Origin: Candidatus Mediterraneibacter merdipullorum
GTDB lineage: Bacteria > Bacillota > Clostridia > Lachnospirales > Lachnospiraceae
Assembly (NCBI GenBank): GCA_019117125.1
Contig: DXAL01000034.1
Span: 1-39,631 of the forward strand
Length of the DNA: 39,631 bases
Reading direction: 5' to 3'
This document shows positions 18,097-25,701 of the stretch, piece after piece. How positions within the stretch are numbered: the stretch's first letter is position 1; the number at the start of each line of letters is the position of its first letter. The position numbers were made by a program, and so were the translations under genes. Under the pieces are notes generated by a model. It saw only the letters and a program-made list of their open reading frames with translations. It did no database searches and had not been told where the DNA came from.

Positions 18097-18148
18097 GGGA
18101 GAAGTTTCGTTATTCCACAATGGGATAATGAAACTTCTCCCTTTTTTG
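18097..18148 (+). terminator. Long terminator hairpin upstream of the secreted-protein gene
   Basis: GGGAGAAGTTTC (18097-18108) pairs with GAAACTTCTCCC (18130-18141), continuing through GTTATTCC/GGGATAAT with G-U pairs, and is followed by TTTTTT. It lies only about 35 bases before the start at 18182. Confidence 0.85.
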
Positions 18149-18181
18149 CATATCAGAAAACTGGAAGGGGAGACAAACATC

Positions 18182-19168
18182 ATGAAACGGAAACTGGCTG
18201 CCGCGCTGGCGGCAATACTGCTCATCACATCTGCGGTTGTTCCGGGAAGCTATGTACATGCGGAGGGAGAGCATGTGCAGACGGAAGAGAATGGCAACGA
18301 GCAGGGGAAAAACACATCCGGGGAATCCGGTGAAAACGGACCTTCCGGGCAGGAAGACGAAGAACAGGGCAACGAGAAACAGGACCCGAACCAGCCGGGC
18401 GCTCCAGGGAACGGATAGGAAGCGTCCTCAGAAAAAGAGTCTGACACGGTGGAGTCCGGGCAGAACGGACAGGGCGGTCAGCCCTCCGGACAGACCGGGA
18501 CAGAACCGGGCAGTGAGACAGAGCCGGGAAGCGCCGGGACAGAGTCAGCAGAGACAGAAGAGGCTTCTGACGACCTTCTGACCGCAGAAAGCCAGAATCT
18601 GGAAGTGTCCCTGTTTGCTGACGGGAAATATGAGGTCAAAACAGCAGAAGACCTGACGAAAGCACTGGGAGAGATAGAGAAAACGCAGGATAATGCGGCG
18701 GTTATCGAACTGACAGCGAATATATCCGGCAATGAGCCTTTCGCGGGAGTCTCCGGCAAGCAGGTCACCGTGAAAAGCGCAGAAGGACAGACATATTCAC
18801 TGAACGTGGCTTCCGAACTGGAAGGAGACATCACCTTCCAGAATGTCGAACTGGTGATGGACAATTACAAGGGCGGTCATCTGGCGGCAAACGGACATAC
18901 CGTAGTGTTGAGTGAAGGCTGTAAGACCGGAGGCAGGATTGACTATCTTGTCGGCGGCATCGAGAAAGACGGCATCGCATACATCGGGCTGTCTTCTGTA
19001 TGGGATATCTCGGAAGCGCCGGAAATCAATGAATTCTACGCAGGGGATACTTTTACGGAAGGGAAGGCGATATTCGCCATGCTCAAGGGCGTCTCGGACT
19101 ATGTATTCGAGAGTTATTATACGGATGAGAATGAGGAACTGGTTTACTCCTATGTAGAGGGCAAGTAA
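18182..19168 (+). pseudogene. Secreted surface protein interrupted by an in-frame amber codon
   Basis: ATG 18182 (after ggaaggggag) begins a signal peptide (MKRKLAAALAAILLITSAVV ... YVHAEG). A Gly/Glu/Asn/Pro-rich linker follows and is cut by TAG at 18416-18418. The same frame continues without a break (EASSEKESDTVESGQNG...) to 19168, with a beta-rich region (YEVKTAEDLTKAL, AVIELTANISG, QVTVKSAEGQTYSLNV) like the start of right-handed beta-helix adhesins. It also seems short at the 3' end compared with such surface proteins. It is read as one gene broken by a nonsense mutation; GTG 18449 could restart the second part but would lack a signal peptide. No function is assigned. Confidence 0.6.
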
Positions 19169-19198
19169 GCACCGGGATACGGCAGAGGAAGGTGGCAG

Positions 19199-19906
19199 AT
19201 GGCTCGAGGAAAGGACCTGACCGGGGAACGGTTCGGGAAGCTGACTGTGCTCGGAAAGACAGGCGGGAGAAAGAACAACTATGTGGTCTGGCGCTGCCGC
19301 TGTGACTGCGGCGGGGAGATTGATGTGGATACGCACAGGCTGAAGAGGGGCACTGTGACAGACTGCGGCTGCGTGGACAGGACGACGGCGCGCCGCGGCA
19401 ATGTGGCGGAGGACCTGACCGGTCAGGTCTTCGGCGCCCTGACCGTCCTTGAGCGGACGGAGAACAGGAACGGGCGCACCTGCTGGCTGTGCCGGTGCGA
19501 CTGCGGCAATGAGACGGATGTGTCCGCCGCCGGGCTCACAGGCGGCAATTATTTAAGCTGCGGCTGCCTGAAAAAGGAGAACCAGAAAAATATCAGCCAG
19601 CAGCTCCATCACGTGGACGGGACCTGTGTGGAAATCCTGGAGAAGCGGAAGCACCGCAGGGACAACACCAGCGGATTCCGGGGGGTGTGCCATATGAAAA
19701 ACGGCAGGTACCGCGCGGATATCGGCTTCCGGGGGAAACGCTACTATCTGGGCGTGTTCGATACCTTTGAGGAAGCGGTGGACGCCCGGCTGGAAGCCGA
19801 GGGCAGCATGCACGGCAGGTTCCTGGAACAGTATCATGCATGGAAAGAAAAGTCGGACGCAGACCCCGGATGGGGGAGGGAGCATCCCTTTGAGTTCCGC
19901 GTCTGA
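19199..19906 (+). CDS. Protein with two Cys-rich repeats and a C-terminal AP2 domain
   Basis: 235 residues, ribosome-binding site gaggaagg. Two ~60-residue repeats each begin DLTGxxFGxLTVL and hold a C-x-C-x-C plus C-x-C set: Cys33/35/37 with 56/58, and Cys98/100/102 with 121/123, probable metal-binding ribbons. Residues ~156-215 (TSGFRGVCHMKNGRYRADI, KRYYLGVFDTFEEAVDARLEAE) form an AP2 DNA-binding domain. Such proteins are found in Firmicutes and their phages, often tied to mobile elements. A DNA-binding role is inferred; the target is unknown. It stands alone between a broken gene and a convergent operon, which fits acquisition by transfer. Confidence 0.7.
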   Translation: MARGKDLTGERFGKLTVLGKTGGRKNNYVVWRCRCDCGGEIDVDTHRLKRGTVTDCGCVDRTTARRGNVAEDLTGQVFGALTVLERTENRNGRTCWLCRCDCGNETDVSAAGLTGGNYLSCGCLKKENQKNISQQLHHVDGTCVEILEKRKHRRDNTSGFRGVCHMKNGRYRADIGFRGKRYYLGVFDTFEEAVDARLEAEGSMHGRFLEQYHAWKEKSDADPGWGREHPFEFRV

Positions 19907-19921
19907 AGGACAGATAAAACA

Positions 19922-19951
19922 GGAGAGGATAGGCTGCAGCCTATCCTCTCC
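19922..19951. terminator. Perfect 30-bp palindrome between convergent genes
   Basis: GGAGAGGATAGGCTG is followed immediately by its exact reverse complement. On the minus strand the hairpin is followed by TGTTTTATCTG, so it can terminate the leftward gene ending at 19996; on the plus strand there is no T run. It lies 16 bases after the AP2 gene stop. Confidence 0.65.
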
Positions 19952-19995
19952 GTATGTGTCGAGCATTTCTATAAGATTCAGCTCTATATAATCCA

Positions 19996-20175
19996 TTATA
20001 TTTTATCTCCGAAAAAAGCTTTGATATTTTTAGTGCCTTTTAATTCCTTTACGCTGTAATTACGGGAAACCGGTTTTGTTGCGATGAATGCGGCTTTTTC
20101 CAGTGCTTCCAAAAAAGCGGTGGCGGAGTCTTTGTCATGGATTACAATGTTCTTTTTAATACTCTGTGTTGCCAT
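19996..20175 (-). CDS. Small protein of unknown function, possible orphan antitoxin
   Basis: 59 residues starting MATQSIKKNIVIHDKDSATAF and ending KNIKAFFGDKI. Start at 20175 is chosen because AAAGGAG (20191-20185) is nine bases away; an ATG at 20181 is only three bases from it. The short, charged N-terminus with a following helix resembles small antitoxin-like proteins of Lachnospiraceae, but no toxin gene is adjacent. That similarity is weak and is given as a possibility only. Confidence 0.5.
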   Translation of the reverse strand: MATQSIKKNIVIHDKDSATAFLEALEKAAFIATKPVSRNYSVKELKGTKNIKAFFGDKI

Positions 20176-20239
20176 GTGCATCTACTCCTTTCATATTTTG
20201 CGGATGGAATCAATCAGATGAAGTTCTTTGCGCCTTCCC

Positions 20240-20947
20240 CTACTCTTCCTCGTCTTCCGCCATCCGGTAGCCCACCCCGACTTCGGTGAAGATGTATCTG
20301 GGCTGTGCGGGGTCGTCCTCTATCTTGCGCCGGATATTTGCCATGTTGACGCGGAGTATCTTGTTGTCGTCGTCCGCGTAGGGTCCCCATACATTTGACA
20401 GGATGGAGGCGTAGGTGATGACTTTTCCGGAGTTCTGCGCCAGAAAGGCGACAATCTTGTACTCGATGGGCGTCAGATGGACTTCCTGTCCCCGGATGGT
20501 GAGGAGCCGTTTGGAGAAGTCCAGCACCATCTCTCTGTGCCGGTAGGGGCGGATGTAGAGGGAGCTGTCGGTCCGGAGCCGGTTGCTGTGGCGCAGGGAT
20601 GCCCGGATGCGCGCCAGCAGTTCGGAGGTGCCGAAGGGCTTTGTGATATAGTCGTCGGCGCCCAGGTCCAGGGAGAGGACTTTCTCCCGCTCTGCGGTCC
20701 GGGCGGAGATGACGATGATGGGGATGCTGCTCCATGTCCGGACTTCCCGGATGATTTGGTCGCCGTCCATGTCGGGCAGCCCCAGGTCCAGCAGGATGAT
20801 ATCCGGGCACTGGGAGCGGATGAGCTCGAGCCCCTGGGTGCCGTTGTCCGCGCAGAGGACCCGGTAATCGTGGCGCTTCAGCACTTTTACCATGAAATTC
20901 TGGATGTTTTTCTCGTCTTCGATGATAAGGACTGAACATTTAGACAT
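20240..20947 (-). CDS. kdpE: KdpE-like response regulator (OmpR family)
   Basis: 235 residues from ATG 20947 (MSKCSVLIIEDEKNI). The receiver domain has the acidic pair ED near residue 10, phospho-acceptor Asp in IILLDLGLPDMDG and Lys in ITKPFG. The C-terminal winged helix contains LTPIEYKIVAFLAQNSGKV and the terminal EVGVGYRM. The start overlaps the end of the sensor kinase by eight bases, so the two are co-translated. KdpE normally activates kdpFABC for potassium uptake, but no kdpFABC genes are in the window. Confidence 0.85.
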   Translation of the reverse strand: MSKCSVLIIEDEKNIQNFMVKVLKRHDYRVLCADNGTQGLELIRSQCPDIILLDLGLPDMDGDQIIREVRTWSSIPIIVISARTAEREKVLSLDLGADDYITKPFGTSELLARIRASLRHSNRLRTDSSLYIRPYRHREMVLDFSKRLLTIRGQEVHLTPIEYKIVAFLAQNSGKVITYASILSNVWGPYADDDNKILRVNMANIRRKIEDDPAQPRYIFTEVGVGYRMAEDEEE

Positions 20948-22028
20948 GGTCCTGTGTCTCCTTTTCTTTTGGAAGCGTAAATGTAAATTCAGCGCCGTCT
21001 TCGCGGTTCGCGGCGGTAATCTCCCCGCCGTGCGCCTGGATGATGGTCCGGCAGATGGACAGCCCGATGCCGATGCCCTTGTGTCCGTCGGATGTGCCGG
21101 AGCCGTCCTGCTGTCCCTCAAAGAGGCGGGGCAGGCGTTCTTCGCTGATGCCTCTGCCCCGGTCCCGTATGGCAAAGGAGACATGGTCGGGCGTCTCCCG
21201 GATGATGAGGTCGATGGGCTCGGTGCTGCCGGAGTGGATGCGGGCATTCTCCATCAGGTTGATGAGCACCTGCTCGATGAGGATGGCGTCCATAGGAATC
21301 ATCAGGAAGTCGCACGGCATGTCCACCCGTATGCGGATGTCCGGGAGCCGCTTCCGGAGCCGTTCGATGGCTTCGGAGACCACTTCTTCCACGACTTCCG
21401 GGGATTTCTTCACCTTGTCCGCGTGATTGTCCCGGATGCGCGTCACGGTGAGCAGGTTTTCCACCATGTTCAGAAGCCACTGGGAGTCTTCCCGGATGTT
21501 CGCTACCAGCTCGGTGCGCTCTTCCTCTGAGAGCCCGGAGGGGTTCTCCAGGTAGGATGAGGAGGAACCGATGATGCTTGTCAGGGGCGTGCGCAGGTCG
21601 TGGGACACTGCCCGCAGAAGGTTCGCGCGGAGCTTCTCCCGGTCGGCTTCCGCCAGCGCCTTTTCCCGCTCGGCAATCGCTGCGCGCTGCTTCTTGAGGG
21701 CGGTGGTGGTGGTGCTCGTTATCATGGAGATGGCGAGCATGCCGATGAAGGTGACCGGGTAGCCGCTCAGGGCGAAGTTCATCCGGAAGTACGGATAGGA
21801 AAAGAAGTAGTTTACCGCGGCTACGCAGAAGATGGAGGCGAGGATGCCGAACAGGTAGCCGGAGGTGTGCAGCGCGGTCAGGATGAGCGCCAGGGTGTAT
21901 ATGATGGTGATGTTTGCCACGTTTTTATTTCCGAGATAGAAGAAGCCGAAGGACACTGCGGTGGCGGCTGCCATCATCAGGATGGTAAAGAGTATCTCGG
22001 ATAGCAGGTGTTTCTTTTTCATACGCAT
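20940..22028 (-). CDS. kdpD: KdpD-like sensor histidine kinase lacking the N-terminal KdpD/Usp domains
   Basis: 362 residues. Three to four membrane helices (residues ~8-105, DUF4118-type) lead into a coiled linker (EREKALAEADREKLRANLL), the H-box AVSHDLRTPLTSIIGSSSS, the N-box LMENARIHS and glycine boxes RDRGRGIS and GIGIGLSICR. Full KdpD (~900 residues) has cytosolic KdpD and universal-stress domains before the membrane part; these are absent, so the signal may differ from classical potassium/turgor sensing. It lies 84 bases downstream of prs on the same strand. Confidence 0.85.
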   Translation of the reverse strand: MRMKKKHLLSEILFTILMMAAATAVSFGFFYLGNKNVANITIIYTLALILTALHTSGYLFGILASIFCVAAVNYFFSYPYFRMNFALSGYPVTFIGMLAISMITSTTTTALKKQRAAIAEREKALAEADREKLRANLLRAVSHDLRTPLTSIIGSSSSYLENPSGLSEEERTELVANIREDSQWLLNMVENLLTVTRIRDNHADKVKKSPEVVEEVVSEAIERLRKRLPDIRIRVDMPCDFLMIPMDAILIEQVLINLMENARIHSGSTEPIDLIIRETPDHVSFAIRDRGRGISEERLPRLFEGQQDGSGTSDGHKGIGIGLSICRTIIQAHGGEITAANREDGAEFTFTLPKEKETQDHV

Positions 22029-22112
22029 AGAACAGTCAGAGCGCGCTGTTAAGAGCGCGCCCGGGGTATCTGTGGTTCAGGCGGGACCTTTCTGCCGCTG
22101 CCTTCTGTGCGG

Positions 22113-23297
22113 TCAGACCGGTTCGCCGTTTTTGTATCTGCTGAGCACGTGCTGGATGCGCTCGTTGGGACTTAAGATGGAGCTGATGGAGCCGTCGTGG
22201 TTCAGCGTGTCGATGATGAGCGCGATGTATTTGCTCATATCGCAGTTGATATAGTAGGGTCTGGCAAGGAGCTCCGGCGTCTGGTAGATGAGGTTGGTCG
22301 TCAGGATGCCGGTGATGATGCCGTCTTCGTATGCTTTGTCGAATTTTTCCATGCCGTTGGTGAAAAGACCGAAGGTCGCTGCGGCGAAGATGCGGTTCGC
22401 CTTCCTGCGCTTGAGCTCGGTCGCCACGTCGATGATGCTGTCCCCGGAGGATATCATGTCGTCGATGATGATGACGTCCTTGCCCTCTACGGAGCTTCCG
22501 AGGAACTCATGCGCCACGATGGGGTTGCGTCCGTTCACGATGCGGGTGTAGTCGCGGCGTTTGTAGAACATGCCCATGTCCAGACCGAGCACGTTGGCGA
22601 GGTAGACGGCGCGGTTCGTGCCGCCCTCGTCCGGGCTGATTGCCATCATGTGGTCGCTGTCTATCTTCAGGTCCTTGACGGTGCGGAGCAGTCCCTTGAT
22701 GAACTGATAGGTCGGTGAGACGGTCTCGAATCCGTTCAGCGGGATGGCGTTCTGCACCCTGGGGTCGTGTGCGTCGAAGGTGATGATGTTCTCCACGCCC
22801 ATGCGCACCAGCTCCTGAAGGGCGATGGCGCAGTCCAGGGACTCCCGGGAGCTTCTCTTGTGCTGGCGGCTCTCATAGAGGAACGGCATGATGACGTTGA
22901 TGCGTCTGCCCTTTCCTCCGATTGCGGCGATGATGCGCTTGAGGTTCTGGAAATGGTCGTCCGGGGACATGTGGTTGACCTTGCCGGTCAGCGAGTAGGT
23001 GACGCTGTAGTTGCAGACGTCCACCATCAGGTACATGTCCATTCCGCGGACCGATTCGCCGATGATGCCCTTTGCCTCTCCGGAGCCGAAGCGGGGCACG
23101 TCCGCATTTAAGAGGAACGTGTCTTTCTCATAGCCGGAGAAAGCGACGTCGTCTTTGTACTCGTGGGCGCTCTCATGGCGCCATTTGACGAGGTAGTCGT
23201 TCACTTTCTTTCCAAGCTGCTCGCATCCGGGCAGTGAGATGAGCCCGAGGCTTCCTACAGGAATGTTTTCCAGGATTCGTTCTGTTCGACGTAGCAT
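22113..23297 (-). CDS. prs: Ribose-phosphate pyrophosphokinase (PRPP synthetase), long form
   Basis: 394 residues. It makes PRPP from ribose 5-phosphate and ATP for nucleotide, histidine, tryptophan and NAD synthesis. The PRPP-binding loop DVIIIDDMISSGDSI is clear, as are RIVNGRNPIV and FDAHDPRVQNAI. It is about 80 residues longer than the common ~315-residue enzyme, with extra sequence at the N-terminus (GYEKDTFLLNADVPRFGSGE region). This long form occurs in Clostridia. Its start codon overlaps the stop of the DnaC-like gene (TGATG), so the two are coupled. Confidence 0.9.
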   Translation of the reverse strand: MLRRTERILENIPVGSLGLISLPGCEQLGKKVNDYLVKWRHESAHEYKDDVAFSGYEKDTFLLNADVPRFGSGEAKGIIGESVRGMDMYLMVDVCNYSVTYSLTGKVNHMSPDDHFQNLKRIIAAIGGKGRRINVIMPFLYESRQHKRSSRESLDCAIALQELVRMGVENIITFDAHDPRVQNAIPLNGFETVSPTYQFIKGLLRTVKDLKIDSDHMMAISPDEGGTNRAVYLANVLGLDMGMFYKRRDYTRIVNGRNPIVAHEFLGSSVEGKDVIIIDDMISSGDSIIDVATELKRRKANRIFAAATFGLFTNGMEKFDKAYEDGIITGILTTNLIYQTPELLARPYYINCDMSKYIALIIDTLNHDGSISSILSPNERIQHVLSRYKNGEPV

Positions 23298-24295
23298 CAG
23301 TTTTCCCCCTTGTGTGTGAGTTTTTTCTTGATACGTATATCATCCCCGATAATCTTCAGCAGGTCGTAGCTGCTGGTGATGCGCGAGAAGGAGCGTTCCG
23401 TGTAGAGGTCCGCCAGCGATTCCAGCGAGAGGTTTGTGGAGATTATCGTTGATTTCCGGTTTATGAGCCTTTCGTTGATGCAGGTAAAGAACTGCGCGGC
23501 GATAAAGGCGTTGGTGTATTCGCTCCCCAGGTCGTCGATGATGAGCAGGTCGCAGTTGTAGACATATTCCGCCATGTTCCTGGCGTCGATGTCATTTTTG
23601 TCAAATTTGTTCTGCGACAGGACGTTGAAGAGCTGCGGCGCGGAGAAATAGACCACGGAGAATTCCCGGTCCATGACCTCCCGCGCGATGCAGGTGGAGA
23701 GGAAGGTCTTTCCCACGCCCACGCTGCCGTAGAAAAAGAGGTTGCGGAACTCTGTCCCGAAGGTGTCGATGAACCGGCGGCATATCTTCAGCGTGTCCTC
23801 CATCATGGCGCGGGCACTGCGCCCGGTTGTTTTATCATAAAGGGACGGCGGATAAAAATCAAGGTCGAAATGTGCAAAATCCGCGTCCGCGGGAAATTCT
23901 TTGATGTTGGACTGCTCGTAGAGGAGCCGGATAACCGCCTGCTTGAAGCAGTGGCATTTCTCACTGCCGATGTATCCGGTGTCCTGACAGTCCGGGCAGT
24001 CGTAGATGGGCTCCAGATAGTCTTCCGGGTATCCGGCAGACAGGAGCAGGTCCCGCTTGCTGCTGCGGAGGATGTCCAGCTCTTCCTTCAGTTCGGCGAG
24101 GGCGTGTGTGTCGCCGTCTAAAAGCCTGCGCCCGTACTGTACGGAGAGGGCGGAGATGGATTCGTCCAGGGACTTGAATTCCGGCAGTCTGCGGTAGATT
24201 TCTTTGTAGCGGGCTGTCTGGATGTCGTGGTTTTTCAGGCGTGTCTGCTCGTAGTCCCGCATGATAGCATAGTATTGTGAATTTTTCAGTGCCAT
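23297..24295 (-). CDS. DnaC/DnaI-like helicase-loader AAA+ ATPase
   Basis: 332 residues. Walker A GSVGVGKTFLST and Walker B LLIIDDLGSEY mark an AAA+ ATPase of the DnaC/IstB class. An N-terminal helical part precedes a Cys cluster CPDCQDTGYIGSEKCHC (residues ~98-115), the zinc-binding region typical of Firmicutes primosomal loaders. It is 11 bases downstream of the DnaD-like gene; the pair corresponds to the DnaD-DnaI primosome that loads replicative helicase. A transposon IstB role is unlikely, since no transposase is adjacent. Confidence 0.87.
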   Translation of the reverse strand: MALKNSQYYAIMRDYEQTRLKNHDIQTARYKEIYRRLPEFKSLDESISALSVQYGRRLLDGDTHALAELKEELDILRSSKRDLLLSAGYPEDYLEPIYDCPDCQDTGYIGSEKCHCFKQAVIRLLYEQSNIKEFPADADFAHFDLDFYPPSLYDKTTGRSARAMMEDTLKICRRFIDTFGTEFRNLFFYGSVGVGKTFLSTCIAREVMDREFSVVYFSAPQLFNVLSQNKFDKNDIDARNMAEYVYNCDLLIIDDLGSEYTNAFIAAQFFTCINERLINRKSTIISTNLSLESLADLYTERSFSRITSSYDLLKIIGDDIRIKKKLTHKGEN

Positions 24296-24306
24296 GGAGC
24301 GCTCCT

Positions 24307-25425
24307 TTAATTGCTGTTCAGTAATTTCTCTTCCAGGGAATCCATATCGTAGCTGCGCCGCTCAAAGTTGTTGAGGTTCTTCGACGGCGCCTTTGTCCGG
24401 GAGGATGCCCTTGCGGAGGACTTCTCCTTTAAATGCTCTTCGTCGAGGACGGCGATGTCCTGCAGGTGGCGGATGTTTTTCCTGTGCCACCGGGTGAGGA
24501 TGGAGTCGGCGTACTCGAAGCTGGGCTGGTGTGTGGCGGCGATGGTCCGCCTGCACGCCTCTGCGATGATGTCGGAAGAGAATCCGTATTCATCCGTCCA
24601 TTTCCGGATATAGGCAAGCTCGGAAGTGGCGGGGGCGCGGTTTTTGATGCCGAATGCGTTCAGCACGGTGTAGCAGTTCCGGCTGTAGAGGGCGGACTGC
24701 TCTTTCGCCTGGGCGATGGTCTCGATGCCTTCTTCCGCCCACGAAAGCGCCACCTTCCGGATGTAGTGCAAGCTCTTGTGCCCGTTTTCCACACAGGTCT
24801 CCAGCAGGTATTCAATCAGGTCTGCGGACATGTGCAGTGTGTCGTAGAAATAGGTGATGGTCTCCATCTCGGTATGGGTCAGCGTCTTTCCGAGATACTG
24901 CTCCGCGATGAACAGGAGAGATTTAATCTCTTTCTGGGCGCGGAATGCGTCGATGGGGACCGCGTCTGCCCGTTTGACCGCAGCCGCCTGCGCCTGTGCG
25001 CCTGTCCCTGCGGCTGTGTCCGCCGGTATCTGCGCCGCTGCCCGCACCGGTGACGGTGTGGTCCTCTGTGCTTCTGCGGCGGGCGCGGACCAGGCGGTCT
25101 TCTGTACTTCTGCGGCGGGCGCGGAGCGGGCGGTCTTCTGGAGCTCCAGCCCGGTTATCCTGCCGTCTGCGTCCCGGTCCACCAGGAGCAGCCCTGCCTT
25201 CTCCCAGTAGCGGAAGGCGCGCAGGATGTCGCTCTCCGTATTGTTCAGGCAGTCCGCGATGGTGGAGATGGTGATGGACGAGCACGGGTCGTCCAGGTGG
25301 CGGAGCAGGAAAAGGTAGACTTTTACAAACTCGCCGTTCGCATCGACCATGTAGTTGTCGATGAAATCGTTCGGAAGCAAAGTCGCGTTTGTCTGAAACC
25401 GGTTTTTTAATGTCAATGTCTTCAT
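24307..25425 (-). CDS. DnaD-domain replication protein
   Basis: 372 residues from ATG 25425 (MKTLTLKNRFQTNATLLPNDF), preceded on its strand by gagggact; the longer frame has no ribosome-binding site. The N-terminus has a winged-helix-like section (ISTIADCLNNTESDILRAFR). A proline/alanine-rich linker follows, and then the DnaD C-terminal domain (LLFIAEQYLGKTLTHTEMET, YIRKVALSWAEEGIETI). DnaD acts in primosome assembly and DNA remodelling. The linker holds 12-residue repeats. DnaA-box sequences lie upstream at 25632-25663. Confidence 0.85.
   Translation of the reverse strand: MKTLTLKNRFQTNATLLPNDFIDNYMVDANGEFVKVYLFLLRHLDDPCSSITISTIADCLNNTESDILRAFRYWEKAGLLLVDRDADGRITGLELQKTARSAPAAEVQKTAWSAPAAEAQRTTPSPVRAAAQIPADTAAGTGAQAQAAAVKRADAVPIDAFRAQKEIKSLLFIAEQYLGKTLTHTEMETITYFYDTLHMSADLIEYLLETCVENGHKSLHYIRKVALSWAEEGIETIAQAKEQSALYSRNCYTVLNAFGIKNRAPATSELAYIRKWTDEYGFSSDIIAEACRRTIAATHQPSFEYADSILTRWHRKNIRHLQDIAVLDEEHLKEKSSARASSRTKAPSKNLNNFERRSYDMDSLEEKLLNSN
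25071..25142 (-). repeat. 36-bp tandem repeat in the DnaD-protein linker
   Basis: Two 36-base units (25071-25106 and 25107-25142) differ at only a few positions and encode QKTA(R/W)SAPAAE(V/A); a third decayed unit follows in the protein. It is in frame and lies in a flexible linker, so it should vary without loss of function. Confidence 0.85.
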
Positions 25426-25534
25426 AGTCCCTCTTTTCCCACTTTCCCTGATGTCATGCCGCCCGATGACCGCTGCCCGCCGGATTCCCGCCTGTGCGGG
25501 CACGGCGGCGTCCTCCGGGCGCATCGCGCAAATA

Positions 25535-25561
25535 GAAAGCGGACCGGTGCGATCCGCTTTC
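25535..25561. other. Inverted repeat between dnaD and murC
   Basis: GAAAGCGGA (25535-25543) is complementary to TCCGCTTTC (25553-25561). There is no clear T run on either side. It may be a second weak terminator or an operator near the dnaD promoter; no role can be fixed. Confidence 0.4.
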
Positions 25562-25594
25562 CTCGTGATTCTAATATAACATTTTCCCGGCGGG

Positions 25595-25625
25595 GAAAAA
25601 AGGACTTTTTCGTGGGTAAGTCCCG
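25595..25625 (-). terminator. Intrinsic terminator of murC (minus strand)
   Basis: On the minus strand GGACTT (25623-25618) pairs with AAGTCC (25607-25602), followed by TTTTTT (25601-25596). It lies about 80 bases after the murC stop and just after the DnaA-box cluster. Confidence 0.7.
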
Positions 25626-25631
25626 CTTTTT

Positions 25632-25663
25632 TGTAGATAACTCTGTGGAGAACCTGTGGATAA
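25632..25663 (-). promoter_or_regulatory. Cluster of three DnaA-box sequences
   Basis: On the minus strand TTATCCACA (25663-25655) is a perfect DnaA box, and TTCTCCACA (25652-25644) and TTATCTACA (25640-25632) each differ by one base. Same orientation, starts 11 and 12 bases apart, about one helical turn. A weaker TTACCCACG lies at 25620-25612. The cluster is in the murC 3' region, some 210 bases upstream of the dnaD-dnaC genes. Confidence 0.65.
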
Positions 25664-25701
25664 CTCCGGGAGGACCGGTAAATACGCGCCTGCTGTTATC
25701 T

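Larger units (their letters stand above)
17846..18181 (+). other. Gene-free stretch with a promoter and two terminators
   Basis: No convincing protein is encoded here. It contains a strong promoter (17940-17968), a small hairpin (AGATTG...CAATCT, about 17975-17996), a terminator at 18039-18069, a second TTGACA (18007-18012) with TAGCAT (18030-18035), an isolated TATAAT (18072-18077) and a long terminator hairpin (18097-18148). This fits one or two short untranslated transcripts, or an attenuated leader for the gene at 18182. Confidence 0.6.

Noticed and set aside
20477-22718. Long plus-strand frames opposite kdpE, kdpD and prs
   Set aside because: Antisense shadows caused by codon bias; no ribosome-binding sites and no family resemblance.
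25612-25663. Replication origin at the DnaA boxes
   Set aside because: No dnaA or dnaN gene and no long AT-rich unwinding region adjoin the boxes, and the surrounding genes are not those of oriC; kept as a DnaA-binding cluster only.
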